Positions 19,243 to 27,764 of a DNA stretch of 64,000 bases are shown here, piece by piece. Both the position numbers and the translations under genes were made by a program. The notes under the pieces were generated by a model. The model saw only the letters and a program-made list of their open reading frames with translations, was not told where the DNA came from and did not search any database. The DNA is taken from positions 115,361 through 179,360 of the forward strand of contig CAZNAD010000003.1 in NCBI GenBank assembly GCA_964571195.1. Direction: 5' to 3'. Every line of letters begins with the position of its first letter. Within the stretch, counting starts at the first letter, position 1. The DNA comes from PALSA-1006 sp964571195 (GTDB taxonomy: Bacteria; Pseudomonadota; Gammaproteobacteria; Burkholderiales; Gallionellaceae).

Positions 19243-20724
19243 TTAGAACAAGGCTTCCAGCAAAACGGTAGTCATCGTTTTGCCAACCGGCTCAGCCAGT
19301 TCATCCCACGCCGTACCAAATTGCGAAGTGTAGTTCAAACCCAATGTCACGTTGTGCGCAAAATCATAGGTCGCGCCTAACATAAAGGCGTTATCCGTAA
19401 AACTCGCAGAACCCATGTTTTTATTAGTGGCGCGATAACGCCAACCAACGTTTTGTGTATCAAGATAGCTCAGATTAGCCATGCGCATCGCAGCTTGAAC
19501 AGTCATTCTGTAGAAAATCTCCACCGAAACCGCAACGTTGAATGTTGTCACAGCGGTATCAACTCCAGCAAACGCATTGATTATAGCCGCCGCCTTTGCT
19601 CTTTGTGCTTCAGTCAATATAGCCGTACTAGGGTGACCTCCAGCAGCGAGACCTGTCACGGTTTTACTATACCAAAGGGGAATAGCCCCCCCCCCAAGAA
19701 GAGAATTGGTTCTTCCGACTCCATTTCCTCGGACAAGCATATTTCCGCCCGCGTTAGAAGGTGCCGAACCATAACTTATATATAAACCCATAGCCTTATC
19801 CGCTAATTCTCCCTGTGCCTGAACATCAATGATGCTCGCTTCGTAGATAGCGTCAGCGCCAGCTGCTGGAGCCGACTGAAAGAAAACATCCGCTGCTGGA
19901 GCCGACAAAGACTTCGCATCACCGTAAAAACGTTGAATGCCTGCGCCAACGTCCCAGTTTCCGACATCCCAGTTCCCAACTATACGCGCGTAGTACAAGG
20001 GTAAGTCATTAGCATTATCTGTTCCTGTGCCTAAAGGGGCATATTTACCTATATTCACAAAGCCCCGATGGTTATTTGCCACCGCACTCACCCCAGTTGC
20101 TTTGAAAGCAGTCCCCAAATACGAGGCCGCATACGCTGCGGTGGCATGTTCTGCGTTCGCGCCAGCGTTGCTCATCATTTTATGAGTATCGGCAGCACCG
20201 GTATTCAATGTTTCAAAGCTATACGCCGCACCGCGATTACCTGAGTAAGCCACCCAACCAACGCGCATATCAGCTACCGGGAATAATAAGGCCATCTTGG
20301 CGGCACCTGTTGTTGCAGCGCCCTGCAAATTGATCTCGGACAAAAAGCCTCCAAATTTGGCAATACGTCCACCATAGAATATTGACATCTCGCCGCCGGA
20401 GCTAGGCAAACCCCAATGTGGCTGATCTTGTGGATTAGCCCCTCCTTTAGCTTTTGATTCATCCTGCCAATAAACACTGGTCAATGCACTCATATTTAGG
20501 CGATCAGGAATATCAACATTCATATCCTCGACCTTGCCAAGCAGTCCCATCTGGGTAAATCCATCAGATTTAAATGTGCGCCCCAAAGCGTTCAACGAAG
20601 AAAAATGCTGGAAATGGCATGCAGAGCAAGCCATTTTGGTTTGACGCGCAAACGCAGGAACGGCAGATGTCTTTGGTGGAAACATCGTCATAGTCATAGC
20701 CAATACCAAAGCAATTTTCCTCAT
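19243..20724 (-). CDS. outer-membrane cytochrome c-porin fusion (Cyc2-like)
   Basis: 493-aa secreted protein. A signal peptide (MRKIALVLAMTMTMF...TSAVPA) is followed at once by FARQTKMACSACHFQHF, a single CxxCH heme-c site, then FGR/LGRTFK..GF. The remainder alternates short hydrophobic strands and Gly/Ala-rich loops, ends in Phe (VLLEALF), and looks like an outer-membrane beta-barrel. This is the Cyc2 architecture of neutrophilic Fe(II) oxidisers; other heme-porin families share the motif, so the iron role is inference. AAGGGGA precedes the ATG. A run of ten C (G in coding sense) at 19,686-19,695 lies inside the gene. Confidence 0.7.
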   Translation of the reverse strand: MRKIALVLAMTMTMFPPKTSAVPAFARQTKMACSACHFQHFSSLNALGRTFKSDGFTQMGLLGKVEDMNVDIPDRLNMSALTSVYWQDESKAKGGANPQDQPHWGLPSSGGEMSIFYGGRIAKFGGFLSEINLQGAATTGAAKMALLFPVADMRVGWVAYSGNRGAAYSFETLNTGAADTHKMMSNAGANAEHATAAYAASYLGTAFKATGVSAVANNHRGFVNIGKYAPLGTGTDNANDLPLYYARIVGNWDVGNWDVGAGIQRFYGDAKSLSAPAADVFFQSAPAAGADAIYEASIIDVQAQGELADKAMGLYISYGSAPSNAGGNMLVRGNGVGRTNSLLGGGAIPLWYSKTVTGLAAGGHPSTAILTEAQRAKAAAIINAFAGVDTAVTTFNVAVSVEIFYRMTVQAAMRMANLSYLDTQNVGWRYRATNKNMGSASFTDNAFMLGATYDFAHNVTLGLNYTSQFGTAWDELAEPVGKTMTTVLLEALF

Positions 20725-20781
20725 CACTTCCCCTTGAACTTTCTTGCAAAGTAGATCATGGAGCCTCATCCGCATTTACAT

Positions 20782-20874
20782 TTATAAGTATCTCAGGATT
20801 ACTAAACATACGAACCCAGTGATGAGGAACAATTTTGGGATCAAAGGGGTCAGCTTCGCATTAAGTTTTTGCAT
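20782..20874 (-). CDS. 30-residue membrane peptide upstream of the heme-porin gene
   Basis: A 30-codon ORF encoding a basic N-terminus (MQKLNAKLTPLIPK) followed by one hydrophobic helix (LFLITGFVCLVILRYL). A perfect AAGGAGG ribosome site lies 6 bases before the ATG. It ends 57 bases upstream of the cytochrome-porin start on the same strand, so it may be the first gene of that transcript. No family recognised. Confidence 0.5.
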   Translation of the reverse strand: MQKLNAKLTPLIPKLFLITGFVCLVILRYL

Positions 20875-21185
20875 TTCACGCCTCCTTGTTAGGCAAGGCC
20901 AAAAATCAGATCGGGACGAAAGGTGAGCAAAAGATTCGATACAGGCTGCCACCTGTCTTGTCCGCTGTATTGCATCGGAGATTTCCTTTGCCAGATGATT
21001 TAAATGTCGGCGCGGATTGTTGGGGAAAATCCAGGATTCAGCAAGCAGCAAGAATGTCTAGATATATAGGGAAATGCGTTGTGGAGAGCGGGAAATAGAC
21101 GAAGCAAAACGGTGGCGAAGGAAATTCGCTTTTAGTTGTGCAGGTATTGTATCGCTACGGAATTCCGATCAAAGCCGGAATTGGG
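20875..21185. other. 311-bp non-coding stretch before the heme-porin unit
   Basis: No convincing gene, tRNA, strong terminator or consensus promoter was seen here. It should contain the promoter for the small membrane peptide and heme-porin genes on the minus strand. Confidence 0.4.
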
Positions 21186-21261
21186 TGGCGTCCCCAACGA
21201 GATTCGAACTCGTGTTATCGCCGTGAAAGGGCGGTGTCCTAGGCCTCTAGACGATGGGGAC
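21186..21261 (-). tRNA. tRNA-Glu(TTC)
   Basis: Minus-strand cloverleaf, acceptor GTCCCCA/TGGGGAC, anticodon loop CTTTCAC (anticodon TTC), T loop TTCGAAT, encoded CCA end. Confidence 0.95.
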
Positions 21262-21291
21262 TAAAGGGCTTTGTGCTACATTACTTTTTAT

Positions 21292-21367
<76 letters not shown>

Positions 21368-21427
21368 AAAAAGAGGGCGCATTATAATGACCGACCCCCA
21401 CCTTGTAAAGCAGCTTCGCCAAATTTT

Positions 21428-22819
21428 TTACAAATACTTTTTTACGCGCGCCAGTAGCTGTTCGCGCGTGAACAACACGGCCAGTGCATCGACCGATGGA
21501 GCCTGTGTCTGCCCAACCAGCATCACGCGCAACGGCATCGCCAGTTTGGGCATCTTCAGGCCGTGCTTGGTCAGCAGCTCTTTGATGAGTGCGCCAACCG
21601 ATGCCGCATCCCAGGTGAGCGCGGTGATACGTTCGGCGAATTCGCGCAGCGCGGGCAAAGCTTCGGCGGAGAGGTGGGTATCCAGCAAAGTCTGGTCGGG
21701 ATGCAGGTCGATGTAGAACACTTCAGCGGCATCGGCCAGTTCGTTCAGGGTGGAAACCCGCTCCTTATATAAGCCTGCGATCGCTGCCAATGAGGGCGTT
21801 GCCCCGACTGTCACGCCGCGCGCAACCAAGCGCGGCAGCACCAGCTCGGCCAGGCGCGCGTTGTCGGTCGCTTTCAGATAATGGTTGTTCAGCCATTTCA
21901 GCTTTTCGGTATTAAATTGCGCCGCCGAGGGCGTGATGTGGTCGAGATCGAACCATTCGCAGAATTGCGCCACCGAGAACACTTCGTCATCGCCATGCGA
22001 CCAGCCCAGGCGCGCCAGATAATTGATGACCGCTTCCGGCAGATAACCGTCCTCGTCATATTGCATCACACTGACCGCGCCATGGCGCTTGGATAGTTTT
22101 TGCCCATCGTCACCCAGAATCATCGACAGATGTGCATAGTTGGGCACGGTCGCATTCAAGGCTTTGAGGATGTTGATCTGGCGCGGGGTGTTGTTGACAT
22201 GGTCGTCGCCACGGATGACCTGGGTGATGCCCATGTCCCAGTCGTCCACCACGACACAGAAGTTATAGGTCGGTGTGCCATCCGAGCGCGCGATGATGAG
22301 GTCATCCAACTCATCGTTCTGGAACTCGATACGGCCTTTGACCATATCGTCCCATGCAACCACGCCCCCGCTCGGATTCTTGAAACGCACCACCGGCTGT
22401 ATGTCTTGCGGTGGCGGCGGTAAAGTTTTGCCCGCCTCCGGGCGCCAACGACCGTCGTAACGCGGTTTTTCGCCGCGCGCGCGCTGCTCTTCACGCAAGG
22501 CATCCAGCTCCGCAGGCGAGGTATAACAATAATAAGCCTGTCCGGCGGCGATCATCTGCGCGATGACTTCCTTATAACGCGGCATACGCTGCATCTGGTA
22601 GAACGGGCCTTCGTCGTAGCCCAGGTTGAGCCATTTCATCCCGTCCAGGATGGCCTGCACCGCTTCCGGTGTGGAGCGCTCCACGTCGGTATCCTCGATG
22701 CGCAGAATGAAAGTGCCGCCGTGTTTGCGCGCATAGGCCCAGGAGAACAAGGCGGTGCGGGCACCGCCGATATGCAGATAACCGGTAGGACTGGGTGCGA
22801 AACGGGTGCGAACTGTCAT
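21428..22819 (-). CDS. gltX: glutamyl-tRNA synthetase
   Basis: Class I synthetase charging tRNA-Glu, whose gene lies just downstream. Starting at MTVRTRFAPSPTG the protein is 463 aa. The HIGH-like motif is YLHIGGARTALF and the KMSKS-like motif is KLSKRHG (residue ~242). The anticodon-binding domain fills the C-terminal third. The frame opens four codons earlier at 22,831. Confidence 0.96.
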   Translation of the reverse strand: MTVRTRFAPSPTGYLHIGGARTALFSWAYARKHGGTFILRIEDTDVERSTPEAVQAILDGMKWLNLGYDEGPFYQMQRMPRYKEVIAQMIAAGQAYYCYTSPAELDALREEQRARGEKPRYDGRWRPEAGKTLPPPPQDIQPVVRFKNPSGGVVAWDDMVKGRIEFQNDELDDLIIARSDGTPTYNFCVVVDDWDMGITQVIRGDDHVNNTPRQINILKALNATVPNYAHLSMILGDDGQKLSKRHGAVSVMQYDEDGYLPEAVINYLARLGWSHGDDEVFSVAQFCEWFDLDHITPSAAQFNTEKLKWLNNHYLKATDNARLAELVLPRLVARGVTVGATPSLAAIAGLYKERVSTLNELADAAEVFYIDLHPDQTLLDTHLSAEALPALREFAERITALTWDAASVGALIKELLTKHGLKMPKLAMPLRVMLVGQTQAPSVDALAVLFTREQLLARVKKYL

Positions 22820-22875
22820 GATGGCTGCCAAAAATGAAAGCGGGTATTTTACGCCACCCGGCGGAAATCACTAGA

Positions 22876-23015
22876 GGGCACCTCTAAAAGTCCATATTTC
22901 ATCCCAACTGCTGCGTTGCGGAAAAAATTTCTTGCTTACATATCCCCCATATGCGGCGCGGCGAAATTTCTTCCGCGCCTTGCATTTGGGCGAAATCTGA
23001 ACTTTTAGAGATACC
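22876..23015. mobile_element. MITE-like element with terminal inverted repeats
   Basis: About 140 bp with imperfect ~25-bp terminal inverted repeats. The left end reads GGGCACCTCTAAAAGTCCA; the right end, reverse-complemented, reads GGGTATCTCTAAAAGTTCA. CTAGA occurs directly on both sides (22,871-22,875 and 23,016-23,020), overlapping the right end by one base and consistent with a target-site duplication. No transposase is encoded. The interior has further inverted GC-rich segments. Probably mobilised in trans; family not assigned. Confidence 0.65.
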
Positions 23016-23069
23016 CTAGATAAAATTGACCCGCCAAGCGGCCTTATGATTAAATGCGCGCCCTCGATT

Positions 23070-23144
23070 GGGCGGTTAGCTCAGCGGTAGAGCACTGCCT
23101 TCACACGGCAGGGGTCAGGTGTTCGAAACACCTACCGCCCACCA
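23070..23144 (+). tRNA. tRNA-Val(CAC), prophage integration target
   Basis: Full cloverleaf: acceptor GGGCGGT/ACCGCCC, anticodon loop TTCACAC (anticodon CAC), T arm AGGTG-TTCGAAA-CACCT, encoded CCA. The 3' half from 23,099 is in the attL core and beyond, so the present 3' end is the copy carried by the prophage. The displaced original 3' end lies at 63,946-63,991. Confidence 0.93.
23099..23117 (+). repeat. attL core
   Basis: 19-bp sequence CTTCACACGGCAGGGGTCA covering the anticodon loop and variable region of tRNA-Val. An identical copy lies at 63,946-63,964. Sequence diverges immediately on both sides. Confidence 0.92.
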
Positions 23145-23183
23145 GAATCAAGGGATTGCGGGATAGTTGGAAACGCATACCCA

Positions 23184-23242
23184 GTCAGAAACAGTCAGAA
23201 CAAGCCTAAAACAGCGTCAGTCAGTCAGAATTTTGGTCAGAA
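23184..23242 (+). repeat. GTCAGAA repeats: probable integrase or Xis arm sites
   Basis: Four GTCAGAA heptamers at 23,184, 23,194, 23,224 and 23,236, plus overlapping GTCA units from 23,216. Spacings of 10 and 12 bases place pairs on one DNA face. Another GTCAGAA lies near the opposite end at 63,881. Position next to both att cores suggests arm-type binding sites. Confidence 0.6.
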
Positions 23243-23245
23243 TAA

Positions 23246-23281
23246 AACGGCGTGGATGAGTTGCTAATCCGCGCCGTTTTT
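23246..23281 (+). terminator. terminator downstream of tRNA-Val/attL
   Basis: AACGGCG pairs with CGCCGTT, supported by inner GGAT/ATCC pairing, followed by a T-run. It would stop host transcription from the tRNA entering the late genes. Confidence 0.7.
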
Positions 23282-23322
23282 GCGCCTGTTTTTGGCTTGC
23301 TTTTGTGGGTATTTTGCGGAGC

Positions 23323-24288
23323 ATGGCAAAAGACCGTTCCCAACCTCAATCCTCAATTACATTCCAGTGCAAGCCGTGCAAACATACGTTCACGACTGAG
23401 CCTTTGCGGATTGTTCCCGCGCCTGAAATAGAGCACCACCCGTTTGAGTATTTCGCGCCCTGCCCTCTTTGCGGCGAGGAGTGTGAGTTGGTGTATTGGC
23501 AGCGGAGTTTGCTGAAGGCTTATGTCAACGCGACGGGGCCGCGCACGGATGAGGGCAAGGCGGCGAGTGCGGAAAACCTGAAAGGACACCCAACCAAGGA
23601 CGAGGCTTTGCGCACGCGGTTTAATGCGATGCAGCACGGGCTATCTGCGCGCACGGCAACCTACTTTCCTGCAAAGCCGGATGGGTATGCATTCTGCAAG
23701 TCGTGTGATGTTGATCGGGCACATTGCAAGGCGCAACCGGCTTGCGTGAAGAAAACCGAACTGTTCATGGTGCATCACGCCGCTTTTGAGCAGCGCAATC
23801 CCAAGCACTTAATGGGTATCTATGCGGATTTGCAGGCTTCAATTTTCGCGGTGTTGCAACAGATTCTCCAGACGATCATCGCGGACGGAGTGAAGATCAC
23901 TACACCTGAATTCTCTTTTGACAAGGACGGGAATTGCATCGTTGCTCGATATTCGTATCAGGATGCAAACGGTGAAACTCAGTCGCGCATCATCTCCAAT
24001 ATGGAAGCTCACCCGCTGTTTCGTCCGCTGGGTGAGATTTTGTCACGCACAGGGCTTTCTCTTTCTGACATGGGCATGACAGCCAAGATCATTGAGGATG
24101 AGGATGCCGAGATGGGCAAGCTGAACGATGGCGCGGCGCAGCGTGAGGAGTTGGTTGATTACTCGCGCAGGCAGGTTGAGGCGCTGGAGGGGTTGCGCGG
24201 TGTGATGGAGGCGGCACGGTTGAATAAGGCGCGCGATCCGGTATTGCTTGAGCATCAGGCGCAACAGGTCGGCGTAGATAATGGCTGA
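23323..24288 (+). CDS. zinc-ribbon protein, candidate terminase small subunit
   Basis: 321 aa starting at MAKDRSQPQSS, 18 bases inside a longer frame. The N-terminus has a likely zinc ribbon (QCKPC ... CPLCGEEC), and a second cysteine group follows at about residues 115-130 (FCKSCDVDRAHCKAQPAC). The C-terminal half is helical. The gene overlaps the large terminase by 8 bases, the usual place for TerS. The sequence itself was not recognised, so the role rests on position. Confidence 0.5.
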   Translation: MAKDRSQPQSSITFQCKPCKHTFTTEPLRIVPAPEIEHHPFEYFAPCPLCGEECELVYWQRSLLKAYVNATGPRTDEGKAASAENLKGHPTKDEALRTRFNAMQHGLSARTATYFPAKPDGYAFCKSCDVDRAHCKAQPACVKKTELFMVHHAAFEQRNPKHLMGIYADLQASIFAVLQQILQTIIADGVKITTPEFSFDKDGNCIVARYSYQDANGETQSRIISNMEAHPLFRPLGEILSRTGLSLSDMGMTAKIIEDEDAEMGKLNDGAAQREELVDYSRRQVEALEGLRGVMEAARLNKARDPVLLEHQAQQVGVDNG

Positions 24289-25858
24289 GCGCATCAACAA
24301 GTCAGCCCGCATCCGCCTCACGAGCCGCGCCGAGGTGGAGATCATGCGCTATGCCCTGCCCGACCCTGCAACGGGAATCAAGCCGCATGCGCTGTGGCAC
24401 AAGCATGTACACAACGTGAATCTCGATGTGATGCAGGTGCTGCGGATGATGGAGATGGATCAGCACTGCAACACCATCGACTTTTCATGCCGACGCACGC
24501 GCAAGACTTCCACGAAAGAACTCCACAACCTTGAAACGATGGCGACCTCTCCGGCCTTGGAGCTGGGGATCGTGGCACCGCGCCAGCAGCAGAGCATGAA
24601 CAATCTGAACTACATGCTGGAAGCGATCAAGCGCTCGCCCATGTTGTCGGCCTATATCGCGTTCAACCGTGGGCGGCAGAGGTTGAACGATACCGGCTTC
24701 CAATTTGCGAACGGCTCGAAGGTGACGGCTTACGGGATCATGGGGCAGATCGACGGTGACTCGCTGGCGATGGCTTCGCTCGAGGAAGTCGACGACATGC
24801 CCGCCGACCGTTTGCTGTCGCGTTTTTTGCCGATGCTGGGCGCGTCTGAGCGGCTGGGATTAGACATCAAGATTGAGCCGTCGATTCGTATCTCGGGCGT
24901 ATTCAAGGGCGCGGACGTGCTGCAAGGACTTATCAATTCCGGCAAATACCACGTGCTGCCAACTGTGGACGTTTACATGGGGCAGGAGCTGGGGATTATC
25001 AGCGCGGACTGGGTTGATTCGATGCGGGTGCAGCAGACTGAGGGCGAGTGGCTGCGGCAGTTTTTGTGCATGAACATCGCGGCGACGAACTGGATATGGG
25101 AGAAGCATATCCAGAAGGCGAAGACGGTGGGGCTGGCGGCGGGCATGGAGATCGTGGAGCCGTTGCCGGGCAAGCGTTACAAAAAGCGCGGACTGCTATC
25201 TTTCGGGTATGACCACCTCGGGCACGGGGAAAGTCTGCATGCTTCGCGCAGCGCGTTGGTGGTGGATGAGCTGATCGGAAATTTCGTGGTGACGATCCGC
25301 GTGCGCACTTGGCCAGCAGACACAGACGAGAGCGTGATCGAGCGCGACTTGCTGGCGGAGTGGGAATATTTCAGGCCGGATTATGCGATGGGCGACGCTT
25401 ACGGCATCGGCCTGCTGACCTCGGTAAACGAGGCGCTGTTCCGCAAGGGGCTGGTGGAGGTGGACATCAAAACCATCGGCGACGGCAAAAGCTCGCAAAG
25501 CACTTGGACGCAGTGGCCGTTCTCCCCTATTCGCTTCTCAGGCATGACCAAACACGCGATGGCCTCCGCTGTGCGCAGCGTCTTCCACAATGGCCGCGCA
25601 GCCATGCCCTACTTTGATGAGGATGATCCGGCGTGTGTGGATTGGCGCGACTTTGTGCGGCACCTGGGCAACATCAAGGAAGAGAAAACAAAGGCGGACT
25701 ACTCCTCGTTCAAACAGGCTAACCCGAAAGTGGGGGATGACTTGTTTGACGCGAAGTGCGCAGCGGTGTGGGCGCTGCAATGTCGCGGGGCGGCGGATGT
25801 GCCGACGGTGATCGGCAGCCGCGTGCAGACGCGGGAACAGTTATTGGGGGTGGCATGA
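24281..25858 (+). CDS. phage terminase large subunit
   Basis: 525-aa DNA-packaging ATPase-nuclease. The ATPase region has a deviant Walker A, CRRTRKTSTKE (residues ~68-78), where the usual Gly before Lys is Arg. A Walker B-like SLAMASLEEVDD (~residues 161-172) follows. The C-terminal nuclease shows GYDHLGHGES, LVVDE and YAMGDAYG, with acidic residues spaced as in RNase H-like terminase nucleases. Portal follows two genes later. Confidence 0.8.
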   Translation: MAERINKSARIRLTSRAEVEIMRYALPDPATGIKPHALWHKHVHNVNLDVMQVLRMMEMDQHCNTIDFSCRRTRKTSTKELHNLETMATSPALELGIVAPRQQQSMNNLNYMLEAIKRSPMLSAYIAFNRGRQRLNDTGFQFANGSKVTAYGIMGQIDGDSLAMASLEEVDDMPADRLLSRFLPMLGASERLGLDIKIEPSIRISGVFKGADVLQGLINSGKYHVLPTVDVYMGQELGIISADWVDSMRVQQTEGEWLRQFLCMNIAATNWIWEKHIQKAKTVGLAAGMEIVEPLPGKRYKKRGLLSFGYDHLGHGESLHASRSALVVDELIGNFVVTIRVRTWPADTDESVIERDLLAEWEYFRPDYAMGDAYGIGLLTSVNEALFRKGLVEVDIKTIGDGKSSQSTWTQWPFSPIRFSGMTKHAMASAVRSVFHNGRAAMPYFDEDDPACVDWRDFVRHLGNIKEEKTKADYSSFKQANPKVGDDLFDAKCAAVWALQCRGAADVPTVIGSRVQTREQLLGVA

Positions 25859-26178
25859 ATTACGGCACGCAGCCCACCAAAGCGCAGATCGAAGCGGCGC
25901 GCGGGCATTTCTGCATCAAGCGCGAGCCGCCCTACCCTGATCCGGTGAGGAAGCCGCTGCCGCCGCTGGGCGTTGCTGAAAAGGCGAAGGTGGAGGCGAA
26001 TCGTGCAAAGGTGCATCTACACATGCCGGATATGGAGCCGTTCATCAAAGAGCTTTACGAGGCGGGAATGATTAACGGGTGGCGCAGCGTGGGCGAGGTG
26101 GTTTTGATTGACGTAGAGGGGCAGAACTCACCCGCAACAATGATTACTTTAGAAGGAAATAAACATGGGAATGCTTGA
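25855..26178 (+). CDS. small protein between terminase and portal
   Basis: 107 aa, unrecognised. It starts in an ATGA overlap with the terminase stop and overlaps the portal start by 14 bases, so it is translationally coupled to both. It is Pro/Glu-rich at the N-terminus (PPYPDPVRKPLPPLG) and has a short helical segment later. Possibly a packaging or head-joining accessory protein. Confidence 0.65.
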   Translation: MNYGTQPTKAQIEAARGHFCIKREPPYPDPVRKPLPPLGVAEKAKVEANRAKVHLHMPDMEPFIKELYEAGMINGWRSVGEVVLIDVEGQNSPATMITLEGNKHGNA

Positions 26179-27592
26179 TGGATTAAAGACGCGGGCGAAA
26201 ACTGCGCTGGTGAAATGGGGCGGCGGCGTGCCTGCGCAGATGCTGCCGAACGAAAACGCGGCACAGAATGCACCTACTACCGAAAAAGGCCGCCGCCCTA
26301 CGCCGGAAGATCAGCTCAAATATGCCTATCGGCTGATGTACGTTGACCCTGATTTACGCCAAGCGATTCTCGACATCCGCGAAATGGATAGGCTGGACGG
26401 TCGGGTGCGGCGCATCCATAGCAAGATGGCGCGCGACACGGTGAAGGGCGGGCTGGTGTTGCAGCAGGGTTTGCCGAATGAGGTGATCGAGCGCGAGTGG
26501 GATGAGTTTCAGCGCCGCTTGCAACTGCACCGCATCGAGAAGCTGAAGAGCGATGCGCGCGGGCTGGTGATGGAAGGAAACCTACCGCTGCAATTCGTGC
26601 TCGACCGCGACTATAACGTGGTGTCCGCCGTGCGCATGCCTTCGGAAACGATCCTGCCCAACATCGGCATGGACGGTTTGTTCAAGGACGTGCAGAAGGC
26701 TTACATCCAGATCGACGTGATGACCGGAAGCGAGTTGGCCAGCTTTCCTTTGTGGCAGTTGTTTCATGCGCGCTTCGACCCGGACAACTTCGACGACATG
26801 GGTTCGCTTGGGCGTCCGTTCCTTGATGCCACGCGCACCACATGGCGCAAGCTGCGCATGACGGAAGAGGATATGGTGATCCGCCGCCGGATGCGTGCAC
26901 CGCTACGCATGGCTCATGTGCTCAAGGGAGCAAACAAGGAAGAAGTGCAGGAATATCGCGAGCAAGTGGAGCGAGATCAAGCGCAGGGAACTACCACAGA
27001 TTACTACATGAACAAAGAAGGCGGCGTGAGCGCTGTGCAAGGCGACAGCAATCTCGACCAGATGGCCGACATCGTGCATTTGCTGGATACCTTCTTTGCC
27101 GGTTCGCCCGCCCCCAAGGGATTGATGGGTTACACCGACGGCATGGCGCGCGACATCTTGGAAGACTTGAAGCGCGACTATTACGACGAGATTGACGTGC
27201 TGCAAGACACGCTCTCTTTCGCTTACGAGCAAGGGTTCCGGCTGCAATTGCTGCTCAAGGGTATCAACCCGGACAACGAGGATTACCGCATCACCTTTGC
27301 CGAGCGCCGCACCGAGACGATGACGCAGACCGTGGACATCGGACTCAAGATGAAAGCCCTCGGATACCCGCAAGGCATGGTGTACGAGCGCATGGGCGAC
27401 GACCCCGCCTATGTGGAAAAGAGACGCCAGTGGGAAGCGGAGAATGTTGACCCATACCCCGATGCGAATACACCCGCAACACCGCCCCAGCCCGATGCCA
27501 AGCCCGTGGCGCGCAATCGCGGGGTGAGTGTATCGGTTACACCGGGGAACGGTCGCAAGGGTGAATCAGGCACGGCAATAAATAATGGATAA
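26165..27592 (+). CDS. phage portal protein
   Basis: 475-aa protein forming the dodecameric DNA channel at the capsid vertex. Position after TerL and portal-like features support this: an N-terminal low-complexity start, a central region with VMEGNLPLQFVLDRDYNV, a long helical stretch (EEVQEYREQVERDQAQG) and a Pro-rich C-terminus. The ATG has AGAAGGA upstream. The stop overlaps the next small ORF by 8 bases. Confidence 0.75.
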   Translation: MGMLDGLKTRAKTALVKWGGGVPAQMLPNENAAQNAPTTEKGRRPTPEDQLKYAYRLMYVDPDLRQAILDIREMDRLDGRVRRIHSKMARDTVKGGLVLQQGLPNEVIEREWDEFQRRLQLHRIEKLKSDARGLVMEGNLPLQFVLDRDYNVVSAVRMPSETILPNIGMDGLFKDVQKAYIQIDVMTGSELASFPLWQLFHARFDPDNFDDMGSLGRPFLDATRTTWRKLRMTEEDMVIRRRMRAPLRMAHVLKGANKEEVQEYREQVERDQAQGTTTDYYMNKEGGVSAVQGDSNLDQMADIVHLLDTFFAGSPAPKGLMGYTDGMARDILEDLKRDYYDEIDVLQDTLSFAYEQGFRLQLLLKGINPDNEDYRITFAERRTETMTQTVDIGLKMKALGYPQGMVYERMGDDPAYVEKRRQWEAENVDPYPDANTPATPPQPDAKPVARNRGVSVSVTPGNGRKGESGTAINNG

Positions 27593-27764
27593 CTTAAATA
27601 CAACAAGTGGCAACGAGCCAAAACAGATAGATCGCACGGCGATAGTTGAGCGCAAATGTAATTGCGCGGGTTGCGAAGGAAGATGCTTCCCTGTTCATGG
27701 AGGTTCGCCTAATTGTGAGCATTGCTGTGGGCGTGGATGTTCAGGCGATGAGAGTAATGACTGA
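27585..27764 (+). CDS. 59-aa cysteine-rich, probable zinc-binding peptide
   Basis: Small ORF too short for routine gene calls. It encodes MDNLNTTSGNEPKQ..., then nine cysteines in 25 residues (CNCAGCEGRC...NCEHCCGRGC). Spacing suggests one or two zinc knuckles. It overlaps the portal stop by 8 bases and the next head gene by 8 bases, so it lies in a fully packed late operon. Mu encodes a comparably small zinc protein, Com, but homology is not shown. Confidence 0.6.
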   Translation: MDNLNTTSGNEPKQIDRTAIVERKCNCAGCEGRCFPVHGGSPNCEHCCGRGCSGDESND

